The notes under the pieces are model-generated. The model was given only the letters and a program-made list of their open reading frames with translations. It ran no database searches and was not told where the DNA came from. The translations under genes and the position numbers were made by a program. From Paracoccus shandongensis (GTDB lineage Bacteria; Pseudomonadota; Alphaproteobacteria; Rhodobacterales; Rhodobacteraceae), in the NCBI RefSeq assembly GCF_017315735.1, contig NZ_JAFLRK010000002.1, positions 62,001-126,000 of the forward strand: 64,000 bases of DNA, in the 5' to 3' direction. Below are positions 52,379-61,629 of the stretch, one piece after another. Numbering within the stretch: position 1 is the stretch's first letter; each line of letters opens with the position of its first letter.

Positions 52379-54475
52379 TCAGGCCTCGGCGTCGGCGTTG
52401 GGCCGGGGCTCGGCGGCCGGTGCCTCGTCCGCCTTCTTGCGGCGGGTGCGCTTGGGCTTGGGCGCTTCCTCGGCCGTGGCCTCGGCGGTGTCCTCGGTCT
52501 TCTTGCGACGGGTCCGCTTGGGTTTTTCCGCAGGTTCGGCGGGGGTTTCCGCAGCCTCTTCCTCGGTCTTCTTGCGGCGGGTGCGCTTGGGCTTGGGCGC
52601 GTCCTCGGCCACCGGATCGGCGGCGGGGGCTTCCACGGCAAGGGCGTCGGTCGCGGGCATCTCAGCAACGGGTTCGGCGGTTGCCTCGACCGGGGCGGCT
52701 TCAGCCACCTCCTGGACCGGCGCGGCCTCGGAGACGGGGGCTTCGGCCACTGGCTCGTCCAGATCGGCGGGGGCGGGGGCTTCGGCCACGGCTTCAACCG
52801 CTTCGACTGCCGGTGCTTCGGCCTCGGTGCGTGCATCGGCCTTCTTGCGGCGGTTGCGGCTGCGGCGCGGCTTGTCGGCGGGCGCCTCGGCGGCGACCGG
52901 CTGGGCGGCCTCGGCCGGACGCGGCTTGTCGTCGCTTTCCTGCGAGGTCGAGGCCAGGGCGCGGCGCAGTTCCACCAGCATGAATTCCGGGACGTGATCG
53001 CCCATGCCCATCACGGCAGGGCCGCGATGGTCGTCGCGCCGTCCCCGGCGTTCGCGGTTCTGGTCGCGGCGGTCTTCCCGGCGGTCGGTGTTGCGATCCT
53101 CGCGGCGGTCGTCCCGACGGTCCTCGCGACGGTCCTCACGGGCAGGTTCGCGGCGGGCTTCCTCGCGCGCCACGGGCTCGGGCGCACGCTCCTCGCGCGG
53201 TTCGCGGCGTTCCTCGTCCCGGCCCCGGGATCTGTCGCGGCCATGGGTCTTGTCGCGGGCGGGGCGGCGGTCGTCGCGGCCTGCGGGGCGGTCGGTTTCG
53301 GACAAGGTGAAGCCTTCGGGCAGGGGGGCGCGGGGCAGGGTCTGCTTGACCAGGTTTTCGATGGCGGACAAATACTTCTCGTCAGAGGGCGTGGCGATGC
53401 TGAAGGCGCTGCCCAGCCGTCCCGCCCGGCCGGTGCGGCCGATGCGGTGGACGTAATCCTCGGCATGGGACGGCAGGTCGTAGTTGAACACATGGCTGAC
53501 CGCCGGGATGTCCAGGCCGCGCGCCGCCACGTCGGAGGCGATCAGGAACTTCAGCTTGCCTTCGCGGAAATTGTCCAGCGTGCGGGTGCGGTGGCTTTGG
53601 TCCAGGTCGCCATGGATGGGCGCCGCGTCATAGCCGTGCTTGGCCAGCGACTTGGCCAGGATGTCCACGTCGGTCTTGCGGTTGCAGAAGATGATGGCGT
53701 TCTTCAGCCCGCCGGTTTCGGTTTCCGGCCCCTCGGCGTCGATCAGGGCGCGCAAAAGGTCGCGTTTCTGCTTGGCGGCCATGTCGCGGCGGGTGGGAAC
53801 CAGTTCGACCAGCTTCTGGGTGATCGTCTCGCTGGTGGTGGCCTGGCGCGCGACCTCGATCCGTTCGGGGGCGTGCAGGAAGGTGTTGGTGATCCGCTCG
53901 ATCTCGGGCGCCATGGTGGCGCTGAAGAACAGCGTCTGCCGGGTGAAGGGGGTCAGCTGGAAGATCCGCTCGATATCGGGGATGAAGCCCATGTCGAGCA
54001 TCCGGTCCGCTTCATCGACGACCATGATCTGCACGCCGGTCAGCAGCAGCTTGCCGCGTTCGAAATGGTCCAGCAGGCGGCCCGGCGTGGCGATCAGCAC
54101 GTCCACGCCCCGGTCGATCAGCTTGTCCTGTTCGCCGAAGCTGACGCCGCCGATCAGCAGCGCCTTGGTCAGGCGGGTGTGCTTGGCATAGGTGTCGAAG
54201 TTTTCGGCCACCTGGGCGGCCAATTCGCGCGTCGGGCACAGGACCAGCGACCGGGGCATCCGGGCGCGGGCCCGGCCACGGCCCAGCAGCGTGATCATCG
54301 GCAGGGTGAAGCTGGCGGTCTTGCCGGTGCCGGTCTGCGCGATCCCCAGAACGTCGCGGCCTTCCAGCGCGGGCGGGATGGCGCCGGCCTGGATCGGCGT
54401 CGGCACCTCGTACCCGGCCTCGGACACGGCCTTCAGGACATTGGGGTCCAGCTTCAGATCGGAGAATTTGGTCAT
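52379..54475 (-). CDS. DEAD-box RNA helicase with a long repetitive tail
   Basis: A 698-residue ATP-dependent RNA helicase of the RhlE type. The core (about 1-375) has the Q motif, AQTGTGKT, PTRELAAQ, DEADRMLDMGF, SAT, and HRIGRTGRAGR. The remaining ~320 residues are low-complexity: an Arg/Asp/Glu-rich block (about 395-470) and then an Ala/Glu/Pro/Val-rich part with three copies of KPKRTRRKK near the end. The tail is likely disordered and RNA-binding. The ATG is at 54475; a 280-bp gap separates it from argS. Confidence 0.93.
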   Translation of the reverse strand: MTKFSDLKLDPNVLKAVSEAGYEVPTPIQAGAIPPALEGRDVLGIAQTGTGKTASFTLPMITLLGRGRARARMPRSLVLCPTRELAAQVAENFDTYAKHTRLTKALLIGGVSFGEQDKLIDRGVDVLIATPGRLLDHFERGKLLLTGVQIMVVDEADRMLDMGFIPDIERIFQLTPFTRQTLFFSATMAPEIERITNTFLHAPERIEVARQATTSETITQKLVELVPTRRDMAAKQKRDLLRALIDAEGPETETGGLKNAIIFCNRKTDVDILAKSLAKHGYDAAPIHGDLDQSHRTRTLDNFREGKLKFLIASDVAARGLDIPAVSHVFNYDLPSHAEDYVHRIGRTGRAGRLGSAFSIATPSDEKYLSAIENLVKQTLPRAPLPEGFTLSETDRPAGRDDRRPARDKTHGRDRSRGRDEERREPREERAPEPVAREEARREPAREDRREDRRDDRREDRNTDRREDRRDQNRERRGRRDDHRGPAVMGMGDHVPEFMLVELRRALASTSQESDDKPRPAEAAQPVAAEAPADKPRRSRNRRKKADARTEAEAPAVEAVEAVAEAPAPADLDEPVAEAPVSEAAPVQEVAEAAPVEATAEPVAEMPATDALAVEAPAADPVAEDAPKPKRTRRKKTEEEAAETPAEPAEKPKRTRRKKTEDTAEATAEEAPKPKRTRRKKADEAPAAEPRPNADAEA

Positions 54476-54755
54476 TCAGGGGCTTTCCAAGACTTGCGCG
54501 CCGGTGATCTGGCGCGATGCGTTCCATTGCCGCGTTTGCCCGGATGGCTGGTGCGGCCTGCAATGGGACGCAAGACTCGCACGCCCCTTCAGCCGGCCCG
54601 CCGGATGCGGGCCCTGCAGCGACTTAGACCAAGCGCACGGCCACGTCAATGTTTTCGCCCGCAAACCTTGCGTAAAAGGCCCGCTTTCGGGGGCTTTCGG
54701 TTGACCAGGCCCCGCTGCAGGCGGTAACCGGCACGCGACAGTCAGGAAAGCGACC

Positions 54756-56498
54756 ATGAACCTATTCACCGATCTGCGCGGCGTCGTCCTGGCCGCGCTG
54801 GACCAGATGGTACAGGCGGGCGAGTTGCCCGCGGGCCTCGATTTCGCCAATGTGGCCGTGGAACCGCCGCGCGATCCCGCCTATGGCGACATGGCCACCA
54901 ACGCCGCGATGGTGCTGGCCAAGCCTGCCGGCATGAAGCCGCGCGAGATCGCCGACAGGCTGGCCGCCCGCCTGACCGACCCGCGCATCGCGGCGGCCGA
55001 GGTCGCAGGGCCGGGCTTCCTGAACCTGCGCCTGTCCCCCGCCGTCTGGCAGGGCGTCGTCGCCACCGCCATCCGCGAGGGCGCGGAGTTCGGGCGTTCG
55101 ACCATCGGCGCGGGCCAAAAGGTCAACGTGGAATTCGTCAGCGCCAATCCCACCGGCCCGATGCATGTGGGCCATGTGCGCGGCGCGGTCTTCGGCGATG
55201 CCTTGGCGAACCTGCTGGCGTTTTCGGGCCATGAGGTGACGCGCGAATATTACATCAACGATGGCGGCGCGCAGGTCGATGTGCTGGCCCGGTCCGCTTA
55301 CGAGCGTTACCGCGAGGCCAACGGGCTAGAGCCCGAGATCCGCGAGGGCCTTTATCCCGGCGACTACCTGATCCCCGTGGGCGAGGCGCTGAAGGCGAAA
55401 TACGGCACGACCCTGCTGGAGAAGCCTGAGGCCGACTGGCTGGCCGAGGTCCGCGATTTCGCCACCCAGGCGATGATGGACATGATCCGGCAGGATCTGG
55501 CCGCCCTTGGCGTTCGCATGGACGTTTATTCCAGCGAAAAGGCGCTGTATGGCACCGGCCAGATCGAGGCCGCGATCGAACGCCTGCGGTCCATGGACCT
55601 GATCTATCGCGGCGTGCTGGAACCGCCCAAGGGCAAGCTGCCCGAGGATTGGGAGGAACGCGAGCAGCTTTTGTTCCGGTCCACCGCCCATGGCGACGAC
55701 GTGGACCGTCCGATCCAGAAATCCGACGGCGCCTGGACCTATTTCGCGCCCGACATCGCCTATCATTTCGACAAGATCGACCGGGGCTTCGACGCGCTGA
55801 TCGACGTGTTCGGCGCGGATCACGGCGGCTATGTCAAGCGGATGCAGGCGGCGGTCGCGGCGCTCTCGAACGGGCGGGTGCCGCTGGACATCAAGCTGAT
55901 CCAGCTGGTGAAGCTGTTCAAGAACGGCGAGCCCTTCAAGATGTCCAAGCGCGCGGGCACTTTCGTCACGCTGCGCGACGTGGTCGAGGAAGCGGGCGCG
56001 GATGTCACCCGCTTCATCATGCTGACGCGCAAGAACGACGCGGCGCTGGATTTCGATTTCGCGCGTGTGCTGGAACAGTCCAAGGACAACCCGGTCTGGT
56101 ATGTCCAGTATGCCAGCGCGCGGGTCCATTCGGTGCTGCGCCGGGCGACCGAATCAGGCATCGACGTGGGTGATTCGGCCCTGGCCGGAGCGGATCTGGC
56201 GAAATTGTCGCATCCGGCGGAACTGGATCTGGCGCGGAAAGTTGCCGAATGGCCTCGCCTCGTCGAACATGCGGCCCGCGCCCACGAGCCGCACAGGGTG
56301 GCGTTTTTCCTTTATGACATCGCGTCCGACCTGCATTCCTTGTGGAATCGCGGCAATGACGACCTGTCCTTGCGTTTCGTGCAGGATGGCGATCCGGCCA
56401 CGTCACAGGCAAAAATCGCGCTGGTGCGTGCAGTTGGCGTTGTTATTTCAAGTGGTCTTGCTATCCTTGGGGTCACACCGGCCAAGGAAATGCGCTGA
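54756..56498 (+). CDS. argS: Arginyl-tRNA synthetase
   Basis: Charges tRNA-Arg. The 580-residue class I enzyme has [20 protein letters not shown] (HIGH as HVGH, about 127-146), the KMSKS-like KMSKRAGTF, and the DALR anticodon-binding domain at the end. It has the N-terminal Add-1 domain. The final ~35 codons (from about 56400) use AT-richer codons than the rest. The SPOR-domain gene follows 74 bases on. Confidence 0.96.
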   Translation: MNLFTDLRGVVLAALDQMVQAGELPAGLDFANVAVEPPRDPAYGDMATNAAMVLAKPAGMKPREIADRLAARLTDPRIAAAEVAGPGFLNLRLSPAVWQGVVATAIREGAEFGRSTIGAGQKVNVEFVSANPTGPMHVGHVRGAVFGDALANLLAFSGHEVTREYYINDGGAQVDVLARSAYERYREANGLEPEIREGLYPGDYLIPVGEALKAKYGTTLLEKPEADWLAEVRDFATQAMMDMIRQDLAALGVRMDVYSSEKALYGTGQIEAAIERLRSMDLIYRGVLEPPKGKLPEDWEEREQLLFRSTAHGDDVDRPIQKSDGAWTYFAPDIAYHFDKIDRGFDALIDVFGADHGGYVKRMQAAVAALSNGRVPLDIKLIQLVKLFKNGEPFKMSKRAGTFVTLRDVVEEAGADVTRFIMLTRKNDAALDFDFARVLEQSKDNPVWYVQYASARVHSVLRRATESGIDVGDSALAGADLAKLSHPAELDLARKVAEWPRLVEHAARAHEPHRVAFFLYDIASDLHSLWNRGNDDLSLRFVQDGDPATSQAKIALVRAVGVVISSGLAILGVTPAKEMR

Positions 56499-56572
56499 CA
56501 CGCACAAAGCGCCCCTGCCGGTTGGAACGGGCAGTCAAGTTCAGGTCGGATCAACCGGCAGGCAGGCAGGCT

Positions 56573-57679
56573 ATGGCAGTGATGGATTACCGCGAAGGCG
56601 GCTATGTGTTCTCGCGTCACAAGGTGAAGCGTGAATTCTCGTATGATCAGCGTGGCTGGAACGACCCCGCCGGGCCCGGCGGCGACGGCCAGGGCGGCGA
56701 AGGCTTGGCCACCCGCTTTGCGCGGCTGACCCATTACCTGGGCGCGGTCGCATCCGTCGCGCTGATGGTCGGGCTGATGGTCTGGGGCTGGCAGCTGGTG
56801 TCGCGCGACGTGTCGGGCGTGCCGGTGATCCGCGCCATCGTGGGTGATGCCCGCACCGCGCCCTCTGATCCCGGCGGGGAACTGACCAGCTATACCGGCT
56901 ACGCGGTCAACACCGTGGCCGAGGGGGTGGAGCATCAGCCCGCCCAGCAGGTCGCCATCGCCCCCGCCCCCGTGGGCCTGTCCGACGAGGATGTCGCCAT
57001 GGGCCAGCTGGGCGCCACGGCGCGCGAACCCGCCACCACCCCCGAGGTTCCGCTGAGCTTTGCGGGCGATCCCATCGTGCCCCTGTCCGACAGCGAGGCC
57101 CGCGCCCTTGCCGAAGCCCAGGCCGAGGCGCAGCGCCTGGCCCTGGCCGACAGCGCCGTTCAGGACGCCACCATCATCGACGCCCCCGCCAGCGAAGGCC
57201 CCGTGAACGAGGCCCTGACGGATGAAAACGGCGCCCCCGCCCAGGCCGCCGCCATTGCCGAGGCCCTGGTCCAGGCCCAGGCCGAGGCCAATCCCGGCGT
57301 GCTGACCGCCTCGACCCGCCCCGCGCCGCGCCCGCGCAGCACCCGTGTCGCCTCCGCCGGGACCACCGCCACCGATGCCCGCCCCGTGGCCGCCGAAAGC
57401 CGCCCCGCCGAGGCCGCGCCCGCGCCGGTGTCCCAGGCCAGCGGCCCGCAGGTCCAGCTGGGCGCCTTTGACAGCAACGCCATCGCCGCCAGCGAATGGA
57501 ACCGGCTGATGAACAAGCATGTCGTCTTTGGCGGCAAGCAGCAGGTGATCCAGCAGCACCAGTCGAACGGCCGCACCTTCTGGCGGCTGCGCGTCGCGGG
57601 CTTTGATTCCTTGTCCGAGGCACGCCAGTTCTGCGCCGCGTTGAAATCGGCGGGCACGGACTGCCTTGCCCTGAACTGA
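56573..57679 (+). CDS. SPOR-domain membrane protein
   Basis: A 368-residue bitopic protein. The single membrane helix is at about 60-80 ([20 protein letters not shown]). A long Ala/Pro/Glu-rich periplasmic linker follows (about 90-285), then a C-terminal SPOR domain (QVQLGAFDSNAIAASEWNRL and WRLRVAGFDSLSEARQFC) that binds denuded septal peptidoglycan. Probably a division or cell-wall factor. ATG 56573 (MAVMDYREGG) is used. The stop overlaps the nagZ start (TGATGG). Confidence 0.9.
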   Translation: MAVMDYREGGYVFSRHKVKREFSYDQRGWNDPAGPGGDGQGGEGLATRFARLTHYLGAVASVALMVGLMVWGWQLVSRDVSGVPVIRAIVGDARTAPSDPGGELTSYTGYAVNTVAEGVEHQPAQQVAIAPAPVGLSDEDVAMGQLGATAREPATTPEVPLSFAGDPIVPLSDSEARALAEAQAEAQRLALADSAVQDATIIDAPASEGPVNEALTDENGAPAQAAAIAEALVQAQAEANPGVLTASTRPAPRPRSTRVASAGTTATDARPVAAESRPAEAAPAPVSQASGPQVQLGAFDSNAIAASEWNRLMNKHVVFGGKQQVIQQHQSNGRTFWRLRVAGFDSLSEARQFCAALKSAGTDCLALN

Positions 57680-58668
57680 TGGCCGCCAACGCCACGATCC
57701 TGGGCGGCATTGCCGGAACGCATCTGACGGCTGCGGAACGTGATTTCTTCCGCGCGGCCGACCCCTGGGGCTTCATCCTGTTCGGCCGCAACGTGGACAA
57801 CCCCGACCAGTTGCGCCGCCTGACGGGCGACCTGCGCGATGCCCTGGGCCGCGATGCCGTCATCACCGTCGATCAGGAAGGCGGCCGGGTGCAGCGGTTG
57901 CGCGGCCCCCACTGGTCCGATTGGCCTGCGCCGCTGGACCAGGCCGGGGCCGGGCCGCGCGCCATGTGGCTGCGCTATCACCTGATCGGGTGGGAACTGC
58001 GCGCGGTGGGCATCGACAGCAACTGCGCGCCCACGCTGGACGTGGCGCAGGCCGACACCCACCCGTTCCTGCGGAACCGCTGCCTAGGGACAGATCCTGC
58101 CTCTGTTGCCACCCTGGGCCGTGCGGCTGCCGAGGGAATGCTGGCTGCGGGCGTGCTGCCGGTGATGAAGCACATGCCGGGCCATGGCCGCGCCGTGGCC
58201 GACAGTCACCACGACTTGCCCACCGTCACGGCATCCGAACCCGACCTGGACACGATGGACTTCGCCCCGTTCCGCGCGCTGAACGACCTGCCGATGGGCA
58301 TGACCGCGCATATCCGCTTCACCGCGCTGGACGATGCGCCCGCCACGGCATCCCCCCGGATGATCGCGCTGATCCGCGACCGGATCGGCTTCGACGGTCT
58401 TCTGATGACCGACGACATCACCATGAACGCGCTGTCGGGGTCCGAGGCCGAACGCGCCGCGGCCTCCATCGCCGCGGGCTGCGACCTGGTGCTGCATTGC
58501 AACGGCACGGTCGCCAGCATGGAACCCGTGGTCGCCGCCGCAGGCTCCCTGACGCCCGCGGCGCAGCGCCGCGCCGATGCCGCCCTGGCACAGCGCCGCG
58601 CGCCGCAGGACAGCGACCCGGCGACCCTGATGGCCGAATGGACGGCTCTGACCGCGACCCTCGCCTGA
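57679..58668 (+). CDS. nagZ: Beta-N-acetylhexosaminidase NagZ
   Basis: Removes GlcNAc from peptidoglycan fragments during cell-wall recycling in the cytosol. The 329-residue GH3 enzyme has VDQEGGRVQRL, KHMPGHG, DSHHDLPTV (the mobile Asp-His pair) and the nucleophile Asp in LLMTDDITMNAL (about 248). Its start overlaps the SPOR gene stop by one base, suggesting coupling. An inverted copy of the intergenic repeat lies between it and scpA. Confidence 0.95.
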   Translation: MAANATILGGIAGTHLTAAERDFFRAADPWGFILFGRNVDNPDQLRRLTGDLRDALGRDAVITVDQEGGRVQRLRGPHWSDWPAPLDQAGAGPRAMWLRYHLIGWELRAVGIDSNCAPTLDVAQADTHPFLRNRCLGTDPASVATLGRAAAEGMLAAGVLPVMKHMPGHGRAVADSHHDLPTVTASEPDLDTMDFAPFRALNDLPMGMTAHIRFTALDDAPATASPRMIALIRDRIGFDGLLMTDDITMNALSGSEAERAAASIAAGCDLVLHCNGTVASMEPVVAAAGSLTPAAQRRADAALAQRRAPQDSDPATLMAEWTALTATLA

Positions 58669-58671
58669 CCC

Positions 58672-58718
58672 TTTCACTTTGGCGAAAATATCCCGGGGGT
58701 CCGGGGGCTGGCCCCCGG
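58672..58718 (-). repeat. Compound intergenic repeat, copy 7, reversed between nagZ and scpA
   Basis: Read on the minus strand: hairpin CCGGGGGCCAGCCCCCGG, ACCCCCGGGATATTTTCGCC, then AAAGTGAAAG in place of GAAGAAG. It is opposite in direction to both flanking genes, so it cannot be a normal 3' element of nagZ unless the hairpin acts in both directions. Confidence 0.75.
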
Positions 58719-58793
58719 CGTTGGCGTGACGCAGCCCCGCTTGACTCCGTCACGGGCAGGCCCGATTCTGCCGCGCCGAAGGAAAGGAACCCC

Positions 58794-59609
58794 GTGGCCC
58801 GCTCCGCCCGCGACATCCCCCATCTGCGCGCCGTTCCCGACACCGATACGGTGGCGCAGCGCCGCGCGGACGAAGCCCTGATCGTCGATGTGGACGGCTA
58901 TGAAGGCCCGCTGGACCTGCTGCTGACGCTGGCGCGGGTGCAGAAGGTGGATCTGATGAAGATCTCTGTCCTGCACCTGGCCGAGCAATACCTGGCCTTT
59001 GTCGAACAGGCCCGCGCCCTGCGGATCGAACTGGCCGCCGATTACCTGGTCATGGCGGCCTGGCTGGCCTTCCTGAAATCCCGTCTGCTGCTGCCCCCCG
59101 ATCCCGAAATCGAGGGCCCCACGGCCGAGGACATGGCCGCCCACCTGGCCTTCCAGCTGGAACGCCTGGCTGCCATGCGGCAGGCGGCGGCGCAACTGAT
59201 GGGCCGCGACCGTCTGGGCATCAGCCGATTTGCGCGCGGCACGCCCGAGGTGGTGGCGAAAACCCGGCGCACCGAATGGCAGGCCGGGCTGATCGACCTG
59301 ATGCGCGCCTATGCCCGGCTGAAGACGCGCGGCGAGTTCCGCCCCTATGCCTTCGACCGGCGCGATGTCTTCACGATGGAGCAGGCCTTGGACCGGCTGC
59401 GCGGCATGATCGGATATCTGGGCGACTGGACGGATCTGGCCGACTTCCTGCCCGAAGGCTGGGGCACCCGGGGGGCGCGCCGCCGCTCGGCCACGGCGGC
59501 GACCTTTGCCGCCTCGCTGGAGCTTGCGCGCCAAGGACGGATCGAGATACGGCAAAGCGATCCCTTCGCGCCGATCCGCTTTCGCCGCAAACCCCCGACA
59601 CCCGACTAG
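58794..59609 (+). CDS. scpA: Segregation and condensation protein A
   Basis: The kleisin subunit of the SMC-ScpAB condensin. The 271-residue protein has the N-terminal part VDGYEGPLDLLLTLARVQKVDLMKIS, the middle EQYLAFVEQARALRIELAADYLVMAAWL and a C-terminal winged-helix part that contacts the SMC head. The start is GTG 58794 with GAAGGAAAGGAA upstream. scpB follows with a two-base gap. Confidence 0.93.
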   Translation: MARSARDIPHLRAVPDTDTVAQRRADEALIVDVDGYEGPLDLLLTLARVQKVDLMKISVLHLAEQYLAFVEQARALRIELAADYLVMAAWLAFLKSRLLLPPDPEIEGPTAEDMAAHLAFQLERLAAMRQAAAQLMGRDRLGISRFARGTPEVVAKTRRTEWQAGLIDLMRAYARLKTRGEFRPYAFDRRDVFTMEQALDRLRGMIGYLGDWTDLADFLPEGWGTRGARRRSATAATFAASLELARQGRIEIRQSDPFAPIRFRRKPPTPD

Positions 59610-59611
59610 CC

Positions 59612-60277
59612 GTGACCGATCAAGCCCCCCAGACCCCCGCGCCCGACCTTCCCCCCCCCATGGCCGAGCAGGAGCGGATGGTCGAGGCGATCCTGTTCGC
59701 ATCAAGCCGCCCCTTGACGGTGCGCGACCTGGCCGACCGCCTGCCCCCGGGCTGCGATCCGGCCGAGGCGCTGGCGGGGCTGCGCCGCGCCTATGCGGGC
59801 CGGGGCGTGGTGCTGGAACGGATCGGCGACGGCTATGCCTTCCGCACGGCGGCGGATCTGTCCTTCCTGATGCAGACGGAAACCGTGGAACAGCGCCGCC
59901 TGTCCCGCGCGGCCATCGAGACGCTGGCGATCATCGCCTATCACCAGCCCGTCACCCGCGCCGAGATCGAGGAGATCCGCGGCGTGGCCGTGTCGCGCGG
60001 CACGCTGGACCAGCTGATCGAGATGGACTGGGTCCGCATCGGCCGCCGCCGGATGACCCCGGGCCGCCCCGCGACATTCGTGGTGACGGAAACCTTCCTG
60101 GATCATTTCGGCCTGGAATCCGCGCGCGACCTGCCGGGGCTGGCCGAACTGCGCGCGGCGGGCCTGCTGGAAGCGCGCCCGCCGGCCGAAGGCTTGCGCG
60201 TGCCCCTTGCCTTGGGGGGCGAGGATGACGATATGCCGGCGACTGCACCCGCGGACGATTTCTTCAAGGACGATTGA
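59612..60277 (+). CDS. scpB: Segregation and condensation protein B
   Basis: The dimeric partner of ScpA, with two winged-helix domains. The 221-residue protein has MVEAILFASSRPLTVRDLADRL, LSRAAIETLAIIAYHQPVTRAEIEEIRGV and GRPATFVVTETFLDHFGL, the family core. It starts at GTG 59612, two bases after the scpA stop; ATG 59660 would remove only the poorly conserved tail. A small basic protein gene follows after four bases. Confidence 0.92.
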   Translation: MTDQAPQTPAPDLPPPMAEQERMVEAILFASSRPLTVRDLADRLPPGCDPAEALAGLRRAYAGRGVVLERIGDGYAFRTAADLSFLMQTETVEQRRLSRAAIETLAIIAYHQPVTRAEIEEIRGVAVSRGTLDQLIEMDWVRIGRRRMTPGRPATFVVTETFLDHFGLESARDLPGLAELRAAGLLEARPPAEGLRVPLALGGEDDDMPATAPADDFFKDD

Positions 60278-60281
60278 TCCC

Positions 60282-60485
60282 ATGAGCCTCAATTCCATCA
60301 TCAACACCCTGACCCGCATGGTCACCCGCCGCGCCATGAACTGGGGCATCAACAAGGGCATCGACGGGATCGCGAAATCCGGCGGCAAGCCCGCTAAGGT
60401 CTCGGCCAAGCAGGCGAAGGACATGCGCGCGGCGGTCAAGCGCGCCCGCCAGGCCGCCCGCCTGACCCGCCGCATCGGGCGCTGA
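60282..60485 (+). CDS. Small basic protein, unknown function
   Basis: A 67-residue, strongly basic protein (many Lys and Arg, few acidic residues) that I do not recognise. The first half has NTLTRMVTRRAMNWGINKGI and the second AKQAKDMRAAVKRARQAARLTRR, both helical in character. ATG 60282 is four bases after the scpB stop, preceded by AAGGACGATTGATCCC, so it is probably translated from the scpAB message. It may bind nucleic acid. Confidence 0.7.
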   Translation: MSLNSIINTLTRMVTRRAMNWGINKGIDGIAKSGGKPAKVSAKQAKDMRAAVKRARQAARLTRRIGR

Positions 60486-60525
60486 GCCACTCGCCTTTGC
60501 CGCACGTCCGCGCTAGGGCTGCGCG

Positions 60526-61626
60526 ATGGATGACAGATTCGAGATTTTCCTGGTGGCGACGCCGGGCCTGGAAGCGCCCCTTGCCGCCGAGGCCCTGGCC
60601 TTGGGCTGGCAGCCGGTGGTGCAGCCGGGCGGCGTGACGATTACCGGCGGCTGGCCGGATGTCTGGCGCGCGAACCTGTGGCTGCGGGGTGCCACGCGCG
60701 TCCTGGCCCGCGTGGGCAGCTTTCGCGCGCTGCACCTGGCGCAACTGGACAAGCGGGCACGGAAGTTCCCCTGGGCCGATGTTCTGCGCCGGGACGTGCC
60801 GGTGCGGGTGGAAACCACCTGCAAGGCCAGCCGCATCTATCACGCGGGCGCGGCCACGCAGCGCATCGAGCGCGCCATTGCCGAGGAACTGGGCGCGCCC
60901 CTTGCAGCGGATGCCGCCCTGGTCGTCAAGGTTCGGATCGAGGACGATCTTGTCACCCTTAGCCTGGATACGACGGGCGAGTCTCTCCACAAGCGCGGCC
61001 ACAAGGAAGCCGTCGCCAAGGCCCCCCTGCGCGAGACCATGGCCGCCATGTTCCTGCGCGAGATGGGTTTTGACGGCAGCCAGCCGGTGCTGGATCCGAT
61101 GTGCGGGTCGGGCACCTTCGTGATCGAGGCCGCCGAGATTGCCGCAGGCCTGGCCCCGGGCCGCAGCCGCCCCTTCGGCTTTCAGCAGCTTGCCAGCTTC
61201 GATCCCGCCGCCTGGGAGGCGATGCGCGCGGCTGTTGCGCCCCGCCCGGCGCCCGCGCAGTTCTTCGGCAGCGACCGCGACGCAGGCGCCATCCGCATGA
61301 GCCAGGCCAATGCCGAACGGGCAGGGGTGGCGGGGCTGACCCGCTTTGACTGCCGCGCGATCGGCGAGTTGCAGCGCCCCGACGGGCCGCCGGGCATCGT
61401 CATCGTGAACCCGCCCTATGGCGCGCGGATCGGCAACAAGGGGCCGCTGTTCGGCCTGCACGCGGCCATGGGGGCGGTGCTGCGCGAACGGTTCACCGGC
61501 TGGCGCGTGGGGATCGTGACCAGCGAGGGGGTCTTGGCCAAGGCGACCGGGCTGCCGCTGGAGTCGGGGCCGGTGGTCGCGCATGGCGGGTTGAAGGTGC
61601 GGCTGTGGCGGACGGGGGTGCTGTAA
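60526..61626 (+). CDS. THUMP-domain SAM-dependent RNA methyltransferase (RlmL/YpsC-like)
   Basis: A 366-residue class I methyltransferase. An N-terminal ferredoxin-like/THUMP part (about 1-155) is followed by the catalytic domain with DPMCGSGTFVIEAAEIA (SAM site, about 189-205), a second SAM part FFGSDRDAGAI and NPPYGARIG (about 292-300). Relatives methylate N2 of guanine in 23S rRNA or tRNA; the substrate here is not fixed. ATG 60526. Repeat copy 8 and an intrinsic terminator follow the stop. Confidence 0.88.
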   Translation: MDDRFEIFLVATPGLEAPLAAEALALGWQPVVQPGGVTITGGWPDVWRANLWLRGATRVLARVGSFRALHLAQLDKRARKFPWADVLRRDVPVRVETTCKASRIYHAGAATQRIERAIAEELGAPLAADAALVVKVRIEDDLVTLSLDTTGESLHKRGHKEAVAKAPLRETMAAMFLREMGFDGSQPVLDPMCGSGTFVIEAAEIAAGLAPGRSRPFGFQQLASFDPAAWEAMRAAVAPRPAPAQFFGSDRDAGAIRMSQANAERAGVAGLTRFDCRAIGELQRPDGPPGIVIVNPPYGARIGNKGPLFGLHAAMGAVLRERFTGWRVGIVTSEGVLAKATGLPLESGPVVAHGGLKVRLWRTGVL

Positions 61627-61629
61627 GCC

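Noticed and set aside
50897..54727. Open frame of about 1276 codons on the + strand opposite lnt and the DEAD-box helicase
   Set aside because: Antisense shadow of two recognised genes. The glycine-rich stretches are the reverse complement of the helicase tail repeats, not a real glycine-rich protein.
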